Assembly (NCBI GenBank): GCA_016721085.1
Contig: JADKJI010000010.1
Coordinates: 142,329 to 206,328, forward strand
Length of the DNA stretch: 64,000 bases
Direction of reading: 5' to 3'
From: Chitinophagaceae bacterium
GTDB lineage: Bacteria > Bacteroidota > Bacteroidia > Chitinophagales > Chitinophagaceae
Of this stretch, positions 19,178-27,185 are shown piece after piece; position 1 is the first letter of the stretch; the number at the start of each line of letters is the position of its first letter. The notes under the pieces are model-generated. The model had not been told where the DNA came from, ran no database searches, and saw only the letters and a list, made by a program, of their open reading frames with translations. The translations under genes and the position numbers were made by a program.

Positions 19178-19530
19178 TATCTTTTTATGATTTGTTGGTT
19201 AACAACAGAGGCGGCAAAGAATTTTTCAAAAGCAGCGAATATTGCTAAAACTACTGCGTCGTTATTCCTTTTATAGTTGCTTAAGTAAATGTCAAGATTA
19301 ATTGTTCCGTATTCTGGCCAGGTGTGAATGGATATATGGCTTTCGCTAAGGCAGATAACTGCTGTAAAACCTCCCGGATTAAAATCATGGTAAACTTCTC
19401 CAAGTTTCTGGAGTTGGAATTCTTGAATTAATCGATCAGCTTCCAACTTGAATTGGGAATAATGATGAATACGCTCCGTATCCGCAGTTTTCAATGTAGC
19501 AACAAGATGTTGCCCTGGCTGATAGCTCAT
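19177..19530 (-). CDS. speD: SpeD-like S-adenosylmethionine decarboxylase proenzyme homologue
   Basis: A 117-residue class 1B proenzyme, the usual bacterial length. Self-cleavage should occur between E63 and S64 in CLSESHISIHTWPEYG, making the pyruvoyl group on Ser64; the processing His (H69) is present. Compared with the T. maritima enzyme, the position of the catalytic Cys83 (FTCG) is occupied by Ser in DIYLSNY. That change is found in homologues with altered substrate, so AdoMet decarboxylation is not certain: ornithine or arginine decarboxylation is possible. It is the first gene of the eight-gene operon and presumably supplies the aminopropyltransferase. Confidence 0.85.
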   Translation of the reverse strand: MSYQPGQHLVATLKTADTERIHHYSQFKLEADRLIQEFQLQKLGEVYHDFNPGGFTAVICLSESHISIHTWPEYGTINLDIYLSNYKRNNDAVVLAIFAAFEKFFAASVVNQQIIKR

Positions 19531-20013
19531 AAGTTTTGGTTCAACTGATATGGAAAAATACGTTTTTTATAATTATTTCCAACAGAATCCCAATTTAGAA
19601 GAATTCGTCTATTCTACTTGTTTATATGGATACCGCTGCACTCTCATTCTACTATTATTTGATCAACTATTGTAAGGTATTTCTCTTGGTATTTATAAGT
19701 TAGCCCATTGGTATATTATAGCTACATTATTTTCCCCTTCGAGGTATAGATGTTTTGTTTCTTTTGTATGACTGTTATTTATAGCGCTTGCCTCTGTACT
19801 TCCTTATTTAATGGTAAGAGCTGTTCGGGAACTCGATTTATCCAAGTCGTGGATTTCAGACCCTTTTTTCGGGAATACATACCTGAAACAGGAACTATTT
19901 TCCCGGTCTGGGAACAGATGTGATAATTATTAAAGTATAGTAAATTGAATAATAAATAGATAGCCGCTTGGCACAGCTATTGAAACTATACTGGCATACC
20001 TATAATCTGTACC
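19531..20013. other. 483-base intergenic region between divergent genes
   Basis: AT-rich spacer between the divergent speD operon and the T9SS cargo gene. It must hold both promoters, but no motif was convincing enough to call, and no ORF, RNA gene or dispersed repeat was seen. Confidence 0.5.
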
Positions 20014-21211
20014 ATGAAAAGAATTCTACCCTTTATACTCCTCCTGATCGCTTTTACTTCAAAAGCGCAAATCATCAGCCAGTTTACCTGGGATACTAAT
20101 CCAGTTACAAAAAGCTGCAGTTGGACCAAACGCTCTTTCGAGCAGTGCTAAAGCTACTTCTTCAACTGGTGGTTTAAATGGTACTAATGGATTGAATCCA
20201 GGTACACCAAGTACTGATGTGAACCTTACTTTAGATGGTTCTTATTATAATGTACCAGGACTTGAAATCAGTCTTAATTTCAAAAGAGAAGAAAGCGAAG
20301 CGAGCTTTTTCCGTCGCGGTTCTAATTTCGATTTTGGAATGTCTGGCGGTAACCTGTATGCAAATTTCAAACTTACTTCAGGTGCTTCTACTATAACAGT
20401 GAATTCTGGTAATGTATATTCTATTCCTAACGATCATGCTTTCCATGCATATAAGTTCAGGTATGATTATGCGACAGGTGTTGCTAACATTATGGTAGAT
20501 GGTGCTATTGTTTATACTTATACCGGAGTAGCTGGTCGTCCACAAAACTGGACAGGTGCTGGCAATCCTGTTATCGGTGCCAGTATGGATGCTACAGGAA
20601 GGAATATCCCTGTTCTTGATAATTTCATCATACAGAATTCTGCAAATCCGGTTGCATTGCCAATGTCACTTTTATCATTCGACGCTGTTGCTAAGAAAAA
20701 TATCGTTCAATTGTCATGGACTACAACACGTGAATTCAATGTAGCCAGTATCGAAGTGGAACGTTCTGCAGATGGAAGCAATTTTTCAAAAATCCAGAAG
20801 CAATCAGCTGTTGGTGGTTATACTGTAACGAATGCCTATTCATATAACGACATGTCACCTGTAGCTGGAACAAATTACTACAGATTAAAAATGATTGATA
20901 ACGATGGTAAGTTCACTTATTCAGAGGTAAGGAAAGTGCAGTTCAGTGTTATAGCTGCAGCACAAGTTTTCCCGAACCCGGCAACTAGTTATGTAATGAT
21001 CAGTCTTAGTTCTGTTGAGAAAGCTAATTATACCTGTTCAATATACAGCATTGATGGAGCTTTGTTGAAGTCGATGAATCTGAGTGTTAATGCTGGTGTA
21101 CAGAATAGCAAGGTTGACTTATCACAAGTGAATTATAAAGGAATTATAATGGTTCAATTAAAAGATGAAAAAGGAAACAGTGCTGGTTCTTTCAGGATCA
21201 TAAAGAAATAA
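20014..21211 (+). CDS. Type IX secretion cargo protein with LamG-like region, one frameshift
   Basis: The ATG at 20014 opens a signal peptide (MKRILPFILLLIAFTSKAQ) and then runs into a stop after 45 codons. Removing one A from the five-A run near 20110 joins it to the long frame ending at 21211, giving about 398 residues. The middle has a concanavalin/LamG-like beta-sandwich (ISLNFKREESEASFFRRGSN and FHAYKFRYDY). Residues from about 240 are fibronectin-like, and the last 75 form a T9SS type A sorting domain (VFPNPATSYVMI to FRIIKK). It should be secreted to the surface through the PorSS. Confidence 0.85.
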
Positions 21212-21238
21212 TGGTTTAGGTTGTCTAGTAGTAAGAAT

Positions 21239-21265
21239 AGGCCCCACTATGGGGTCTTTCTTCAT
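21239..21265 (+). terminator. Probable terminator of the T9SS gene
   Basis: Hairpin aggcccc-actat-ggggtct followed by a T-rich tail (ttcttcatttt), 28 bases after the stop codon. Confidence 0.65.
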
Positions 21266-21384
21266 TTTGGGAATGAATAAGGGGAAAATCTTCAATATTC
21301 CCTTGTACAAAAAACGCAGTTCCAAATACAGATTGTTACATTTATATCCTAAAGTAGCCAACACACTTCTAGACCTCAACTGTT

Positions 21385-22192
21385 ATGATAAAGAACATAA
21401 TGAATCATAAGGCCGTGATGCTATTCAATTTCATGGCCGCCTTTTTTGTAGCTAATGCATTGATAGCAGAGTGTATCGGTGGAAAGATATTTTCGTTGGA
21501 AAGGCTTTTGGGCTTCTCCCCTGCTGATTTTACTTTGTTTGGTGAATCACATTTGTCGTTTTCTAACATGTGGAGTCTTATTATGGCCTATTGAATTTGT
21601 AATGACAGACATTGTAAACGAGTATTATGGTCCAAAGGCGGTAAGGAGAATATCCTTTATTGCCGTTGGCCTTATATCATATGCTTTCATCATGTTCTAT
21701 TTTGCTATGAGTGTTACACCTCCCGATTGGTGGCTCACAACAAAAACGGCAGAAGGAATTCCGAATATGCAAAATGCTTTTGCTGCTATTTTTGGTCAGG
21801 AATGTGGATAATCGTAGGTAGCCTTGTAGCCTTTTTAGTAAGTCAGATAGTGGATGTTACTGTATTCCATAAAATCAAAAAAAGTTACCGGAGAGAAAAA
21901 GATATGGATGCGTGCTACCGGTTCTACATTGGTATCGCAATTGGTTGATAGCTTCATAGTTTTATTTATTGCTTTTAAATTGGGAGCCGATTGGACCTGG
22001 CAAAAAGTGTTGGCTATTGCACTCGTGAACTATTCTTATAAGTTTGCAATGGCTATTATTCTTACCCCTTTGATCTATTTTGTAGAAGGTAGAATCGAGA
22101 AGTATGTTGGACATGATACTGCCATGAAAATGAAAAAAATGGCAATGGGACAAGAGGAGGAAGTGCTGCCTGATTTTCCTGTAGCAGGCTAA
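21385..22192 (+). CDS. yhhQ: Queuosine precursor transporter (VUT/YhhQ family), three frameshifts
   Basis: Integral-membrane protein of the queuosine-precursor transporter family, about 268 residues when joined. Segments in order: FFVANALIAECIGGKIFSLE (21385-21594), then after a shift near 21575 GVLLWPIEFVMTDIVNEYYG, then after a shift near 21800 WIIVGSLVAFLVSQIVDVTV, then after a shift near 21875 GEKKIWMRATGSTLVSQLVD through ILTPLIYFVEGRIEKYVGH. All family landmarks are present and contiguous, so the breaks look like sequencing errors. It imports preQ0/preQ1 or queuine for tRNA modification. No que genes are adjacent. Confidence 0.88.
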
Positions 22193-22218
22193 TTGAAAAC
22201 AACCATAAACTTCATACA

Positions 22219-23017
22219 ATGAGAACAGTAGTTCTTGCAATGCTTGTATTATTTACAGCATGTAATCAACAACCCGCAACCAGTAAAGTATCAAAAGAAA
22301 TTGAGTGGATCGACTTGAGTTATACTTTTGACAGCACCACTCTTTACTGGCCTAATAATGTAAAGTCGTTTGAGCATTCTACAGAAGCGGAAGGTAAGAC
22401 AGCTCTTGGCTATTTCTATTCATCCTATTCTATTTGTACTCCAGAACATGGAGGCACTCATCTGGATGCACCTATACATTTTTCTGAAAACAAATTAACT
22501 GTAGATCAGTTACCACTAAGCAGTGTAACAGGTAATGCCATAGTGGTGGATGTATCTGTAAACGCTTTGGCCAATCGTGATTACCTGATAAGCATTGCAG
22601 ATATAGAAAAATGGGAGAAGGAAAACGTTACTATTCCTGACAACTGTATTGTATTATTCAGAACCGGTTATGGTAAGTTTTATCCCGACAGGCAGCAATA
22701 TTTTGGCACAGCTAAAGGGAGCAGAAGCTATTCCTGAATTACATTTCCCGGTATAGCTCCTGAAACTACAGAATGGTTGTTAAGCAAAAAGGAATATAAA
22801 GGCCATGGGTTTGGATACACCAAGTATGGATTATGGGCAATCAAAAGATTTCAAGACACATCAATTATTACTGGGAATGAATAAGCCAGGTTTTGAGAAT
22901 GTAGCTAATCTTGATAAGTTACCCAGCAAAGGTATTTATGTAGTGGCTTTGCCGATGAAGGTAGGTCGTGGTAGTGGTGGTCCCTTGCGAATTATTGCAA
23001 CTACATCAAATCTATAA
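22219..23017 (+). CDS. Cyclase family (KynB-like) metal-dependent hydrolase lipoprotein, frameshifted
   Basis: About 265 residues after joining 22219-22737 and 22805-23017. The N-terminus is a lipoprotein signal (LAMLVLFTACNQQ, Cys15). The metal-binding motif PEHGGTHLDAPIHF is the hallmark of the cyclase/arylformamidase-like family, and GLDTPSMDYGQSKDFKTHQLLL supplies the late active-site region. Shifts lie near 22715 (AAAGGGAG, short of A) and around 22750. The role is a periplasmic or outer-membrane-anchored amidohydrolase of unknown substrate; cytoplasmic kynurenine formamidase is unlikely because of the lipid anchor. Confidence 0.82.
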
Positions 23018-23020
23018 TCT

Positions 23021-23797
23021 TCAGTTTGCTTCTTTGCGAAGCAATAACATTTTATGGAAGGAATCCTTTACTGTAGCAGTTGCTACTGTAAATCCTGCTT
23101 CTTTTGCCCAGAGCTTAAAAATGGAAATATCTGCAGGGTAATCATATCGGAGAATATGATCGACCACCATATCCTTTTCACTGTCGGGTAAATAGTTCCA
23201 ATGGCTACGAATCCTGGATATATAATCGCGCTTATAAGTTTCAAGTGATACAGCATCCCTGAAAACGTCAATGATGATAAACAAACCTCCTGGAGACAAT
23301 TTTTGAAAACATTTTTTTAGAAGTGTTTTCTTCCCTGAATCTCCAAGGTGATGGATGGCAAAACTGCTATGAATAATATCAAAAGAGGATGTTGTAGTAT
23401 CCAGTAGCATTTCCATGGCCCCCTGACACAATTCATAAGCTATACTTTTTGATTCGAGATTTTTTGAAGCCAGTGCCAGTGCGGTAGCAGATAAGTCATA
23501 TCCGGTATAATAATCAACTTCGAACCCGGTTAATTGTTCACTGATTAATTGGGCATCACCACATCCTAAATCCAGTACGCTTAATGGTTCTAAGGATTTT
23601 AGCCTTGAAAGCAGTATTGCCTTTTGCTGCAAACTCCTGTGAAGCATATAGTTCTGGTTGATAATTTTCTGATATATCTTCCAGTTATCGGTGAATAATT
23701 GAGTGGCAGACTGAAGCATTGTTTGGGGCATACTAAACAGATATACGTTATATATTGATACAAGAGTTTCCTTTATAAGAAAATATAAGTAAGGCAT
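23021..23797 (-). CDS. Class I SAM-dependent methyltransferase
   Basis: 258 residues from the first ATG; the ATG at residue 23 or 27 (MPQTMLQSA) is more likely because the preceding residues are non-conserved and hydrophobic. Motif I is VLDLGCGDAQ, followed by YYTGYDLSATAL, motif II-like FDIIHSSFAIHHL and the post-motif LSPGGLFIIIDVF. The substrate is unknown. It converges with the cyclase gene, with three bases between stops. Confidence 0.85.
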   Translation of the reverse strand: MPYLYFLIKETLVSIYNVYLFSMPQTMLQSATQLFTDNWKIYQKIINQNYMLHRSLQQKAILLSRLKSLEPLSVLDLGCGDAQLISEQLTGFEVDYYTGYDLSATALALASKNLESKSIAYELCQGAMEMLLDTTTSSFDIIHSSFAIHHLGDSGKKTLLKKCFQKLSPGGLFIIIDVFRDAVSLETYKRDYISRIRSHWNYLPDSEKDMVVDHILRYDYPADISIFKLWAKEAGFTVATATVKDSFHKMLLLRKEAN

Positions 23798-23969
23798 AGC
23801 TGCCTACATTCAAGCAAACTTGACAAAATCAAATGAGGAAATTGGTAAACCGATTTTATTTAGAGTAGGAAGAGGCCGTTTAGATAATTAAATACCCAAT
23901 AAAAATAATGATGTTTTGGATGGAGCAATTATATCGAGCGCAGATTTTTCTGAACTTTTTCTTTTTGTA

Positions 23970-24737
23970 TTAGGTTCTACTTATTTTTTTAGATAAAAGC
24001 TGATAAATTAGAAGGATGGATAATAGTGAAATTCCTGCAATGGGAATCCAGGACAGATAAACACTTTTTGCATATTGGGCTTCATGTATACCCCAAAGCG
24101 CCCAGACTAATACGAGAGCAAAACTGAAAACCTTGTATCGAAGGGTAATGACCCCCCCCAAGAGAATAGCAACAATCATCATTATGCTGCTCCAGGCAAT
24201 ACCGCTTATTCCAAATCCGGCCCACTCCCATTTTACTAGTCCTGCAGTTATATTAGCAATTGTTGCTACGGATATCCATCCCAGATATACAACAAATGGC
24301 GAATGTAATATGAGTCGATTATAAAGTGAAAAGGAAGTATAGAAAGCGATAGATCTGACAAACAAAATGGCTAATGTAACAAGGAATAAGACCATTATGA
24401 TAATCGAGAGGAACGGTTGCAGGTAATGCCAGGCTAATATCCATGAAGCATTAAAAAGGCAGGTTAATAGGAATAATGGATTTATTGAGTTTATATATGC
24501 CGAAACCTGTTTATCTTTTTGAGGGTGCAGGATATAATAGGTAAATGCGATATTATAGATGATGAGCAGGAGGTATATCACTCCCCATATGCTGAATGTA
24601 AAGCCTGCTGGAACAAAGAAGTTGGGATAAAGTCCAGATATCTCTCCTGTATTCAAACCGTTTATCGGTAAGATATTCGCTAAGGCATTTATAGTAAGTA
24701 CCAGCACCAGGAAGAGCCAGTTTATAAGAACTTTCAT
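23970..24737 (-). CDS. TspO/MBR-like polytopic membrane protein
   Basis: About 255 residues from the ATG at 24737 (KVLINWLFLVLVL); the open frame extends 18 codons further but overlaps the divergent promoter. Eight or so hydrophobic segments. The sequence NILPINGLNTGEISGLYPN followed by FFVPAGFTFSIWGVIYLLL, with several Trp in the last segments (LVWALWGIHEAQYA), resembles the tryptophan-rich TspO-related proteins of Bacteroidota. These are proposed to bind porphyrins or other ligands, but no function can be assigned. It is divergent from the DUF1295 gene. Confidence 0.7.
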   Translation of the reverse strand: MKVLINWLFLVLVLTINALANILPINGLNTGEISGLYPNFFVPAGFTFSIWGVIYLLLIIYNIAFTYYILHPQKDKQVSAYINSINPLFLLTCLFNASWILAWHYLQPFLSIIIMVLFLVTLAILFVRSIAFYTSFSLYNRLILHSPFVVYLGWISVATIANITAGLVKWEWAGFGISGIAWSSIMMIVAILLGGVITLRYKVFSFALVLVWALWGIHEAQYAKSVYLSWIPIAGISLLSILLIYQLLSKKISRT

Positions 24738-24816
24738 TTTGCGGGGTTTTGTGATTTTGTACTGTAAAGTTCCTCTTTTATTTCTATCCAATTTGATAAT
24801 GCTTTATTTTAGGGAT

Positions 24817-25728
24817 ATGACAGCAACAATCCGATTCTTACTGTTTACTCTGGTGTTATTGCCGATTGCAGCCTATTTTTTAGGTACGCCACCAAATGAT
24901 ACTCAAATCAGCATTCTGAAATCAACATCATGGATAGTAGCCGGCGTAATTGCCTATACGTTTATTGTGGGTCAGTTAACTGGCAACAATTCGCAAGTCG
25001 ATAAGCTTTGGAGTATTGTTCCATTAGGATATGTATGGTATATGACAGCGGCTGCCAATTGGAATACCCGAATGATATTGATGTCTGTGTTGGTTTCTCT
25101 CTGGGGTATCAGGCTCACCTATAATTTTGCCCGGAGAGGCGCTTATAGTTGGAAGTTTTGGTCGGGCGAAGAGGATTATCGTTGGGAGATATTGAGAAAG
25201 AAGCCGGGATTCAATAAGCCATATGTATGGCTGCTTTTCAATTTGTTTTTCATTTGTGGTTATCAGAATATCCTGATCTTTCTTTTTACATTACCAATAT
25301 TGGCTTCAATTGCGAACAATGTGCATCCTGTTGGAGTCTTCGATATTATTTTAGGACTATTGTTTTTGGTTTTGTTAGTTACTGAGTTCATTGCTGATCA
25401 GCAGCAGTACGATTTTCAGAAAGAGAAATACAGGCGGATACAACTTGGATTACCTGCCGGAGAATATGAAGATGGTTTTGTTTCAACTGGGTTGTGGTCG
25501 AAGGTAAGGCACCCGAATTATGCCTGTGAGCAGGGAATTTGGGTTGTATTCTATTTTTTTAGTGTAGTAGCAACGGGTGAGTGGTTAAATTGGACGATTG
25601 CGGGTTGTGTTTTATTGATATTGTTATTTAAGGGGAGTTCGGATTTTTCGGAGGAGATATCAGCGGGGAAATATCCGAGGTATAAGGAGTATCAGGCGAG
25701 GGTGGGGCGGTTTTTGCCGAGGTTGTAA
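24817..25728 (+). CDS. DUF1295 / steroid 5-alpha-reductase-like membrane protein
   Basis: About 303 residues from the ATG at 24817, which has an AGGG just upstream; ATG 24799 is an alternative. Multi-pass protein with the DUF1295 landmarks NSQVDKLWSIVPLGYVWYM, LVSLWGIRLTYNFARRGAYS, and the C-terminal STGLWSKVRHPNYACEQGIW ahead of the last helix and Arg-rich tail. The RHPNYxxE block matches the SAM/NADPH-binding part of the steroid-reductase/isoprenylcysteine methyltransferase superfamily. The substrate is unknown. Confidence 0.88.
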   Translation: MTATIRFLLFTLVLLPIAAYFLGTPPNDTQISILKSTSWIVAGVIAYTFIVGQLTGNNSQVDKLWSIVPLGYVWYMTAAANWNTRMILMSVLVSLWGIRLTYNFARRGAYSWKFWSGEEDYRWEILRKKPGFNKPYVWLLFNLFFICGYQNILIFLFTLPILASIANNVHPVGVFDIILGLLFLVLLVTEFIADQQQYDFQKEKYRRIQLGLPAGEYEDGFVSTGLWSKVRHPNYACEQGIWVVFYFFSVVATGEWLNWTIAGCVLLILLFKGSSDFSEEISAGKYPRYKEYQARVGRFLPRL

Positions 25729-25735
25729 ATTTTTG

Positions 25736-25805
25736 GAGATGCCATCCTACCCCCCGGATGGCATCCTGGGTATAGGATGACATCCGGGGGGTAGGATGGC
25801 ATCTC
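25736..25805. repeat. 32-bp inverted repeat, family B palindrome
   Basis: Arms 25736-25767 and 25774-25805 are complementary at 31 of 32 positions with a six-base loop. The core gatgccatcc motif is shared with the element at 31035. It lies directly after the DUF1295 stop and would make a very stable hairpin, but it lacks a T-run and recurs elsewhere. Confidence 0.85.
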
Positions 25806-25843
25806 GATTTGTTACTTACATTTGACCCTCTAATTCAAATTAT

Positions 25844-26923
25844 ATGGCGAATCAACAAAATATAAAGGTTCTCGTAGTAGGCTGTGGTAATATGGGCGCG
25901 TCTCATGCAATGGCTTATAAGTTATTAGATGGTATTGACATCTGCGGTATCGTATCTACCGGAAAGAGCAAGGAAGTATTGAACGAAAAGCTGGGAGGTG
26001 GTTATCCTTTGTTTGATGATTACTATTCCGCCTTAAAAGCGACCCAGCCCGATGCTGTTTGTATCTCTACCTATCCCGATACACACGAAGCATTTGCCAT
26101 TGCCGCTCTAGAACAGGGTTGTCATGTTTTTATTGAAAAGCCATTGGCCGACACGGTTGAAGGAGCGGAGCGAGTTGCAGCCGCCGCAAAAAAGGCGGGG
26201 AAAAAACTGGTTGTAGGATATATCCTCCGTCACCATCCCTCCTGGGAGAAGTTTATTGAACTGGCACAAACACTTGGTAAACCATTGGTGATGAGAATGA
26301 ACCTCAATCAACAAAGCCATGGCATAATGTGGAATGTTCATCGTAACCTGATGAAAAGTCTTAGTCCTATTGTGGATTGCGGCGTTCATTATATAGATGT
26401 AATGTGTCAGATGGTTCGATCAAAGCCTGTTCAGGTAACGGCCATTGGGGCCCGACTTACAGATGATATTCCACAGGGAAACTATAACTACGGACAACTA
26501 CAGATTCGTTTTGAAGATGGATCTGTTGGATGGTATGAAGCAGGATGGGGTCCCATGGTTAGTGAGACGGCCTTCTTCGTAAAAGATGTATTCGGTCCAA
26601 AAGGAGCTGTTTCAATAGTTGCAAAGGAAGCGGGAGGAAAAGGTAAATCAGACTCTGTAGAAGCACATACAAAAACCGAGTCCATTCGATTGCATCATGC
26701 TGATATTGACGCTAATAATGAATTTACAAAATCCGATGAATGGATCAATTTACTCGATGAGCCCGATCATCAGGAACTATGCAATCGCGAACAGCGCTAT
26801 TTCTTAAAAGCCATCAACGAAAATATCGACCTTACAGATCACATTGAAGATGCAGTAAATAGTCTGCGTATTGCTTTTGCCTGCGATGAATCTGTAAGAA
26901 CCGGCCAGGTCGTTAGACTATAG
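25844..26923 (+). CDS. Gfo/Idh/MocA family oxidoreductase
   Basis: A 359-residue NAD(P)-dependent dehydrogenase. The Rossmann motif KVLVVGCGNMGASHAMAY is at the N-terminus, the conserved EKPLADTVEGAERV near residue 100 carries the catalytic-site Lys, and the C-terminal half has the two-domain Gfo/Idh layout with VDCGVHYIDVM. Members oxidise sugars, inositols or their derivatives. No specific substrate is indicated; the gene stands alone between a palindromic repeat and a terminator. Confidence 0.88.
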   Translation: MANQQNIKVLVVGCGNMGASHAMAYKLLDGIDICGIVSTGKSKEVLNEKLGGGYPLFDDYYSALKATQPDAVCISTYPDTHEAFAIAALEQGCHVFIEKPLADTVEGAERVAAAAKKAGKKLVVGYILRHHPSWEKFIELAQTLGKPLVMRMNLNQQSHGIMWNVHRNLMKSLSPIVDCGVHYIDVMCQMVRSKPVQVTAIGARLTDDIPQGNYNYGQLQIRFEDGSVGWYEAGWGPMVSETAFFVKDVFGPKGAVSIVAKEAGGKGKSDSVEAHTKTESIRLHHADIDANNEFTKSDEWINLLDEPDHQELCNREQRYFLKAINENIDLTDHIEDAVNSLRIAFACDESVRTGQVVRL

Positions 26924-26939
26924 AGCATGTTCATAAGAT

Positions 26940-26990
26940 GATATTTTATTATATACTTAGATTATGGGTATATCATAAAATATCATTTTC
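26940..26990 (+). terminator. Probable terminator after the Gfo/Idh/MocA gene
   Basis: Seventeen-base arms 26940-26956 and 26968-26984 with one mismatch and an 11-base loop, followed by attttcttt. It begins 17 bases after the stop codon. Confidence 0.6.
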
Positions 26991-27185
26991 TTTGGTCTAT
27001 TCAACGATTCCTTATTTATTTAGCCCTAACGATTGTTTTTTGTGATTCTTAAAGAAGAAACTGTCTTTAATTATCACAAATATGTCATATGAATATTTTT
27101 TCAATTTGGCGGTTTAAATGACCACTAAAGTTGATAATATTGCAGCAAGCCACTCAAAACGTCACAATAACCAAAGTAGTAACTA

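Noticed and set aside
27105..27142. TTTG ... TAATATTG upstream of the TonB receptor as a Bacteroidota promoter
   Set aside because: The spacing between the two boxes is about 26 bases rather than about 19-21, so the match is too weak to call.
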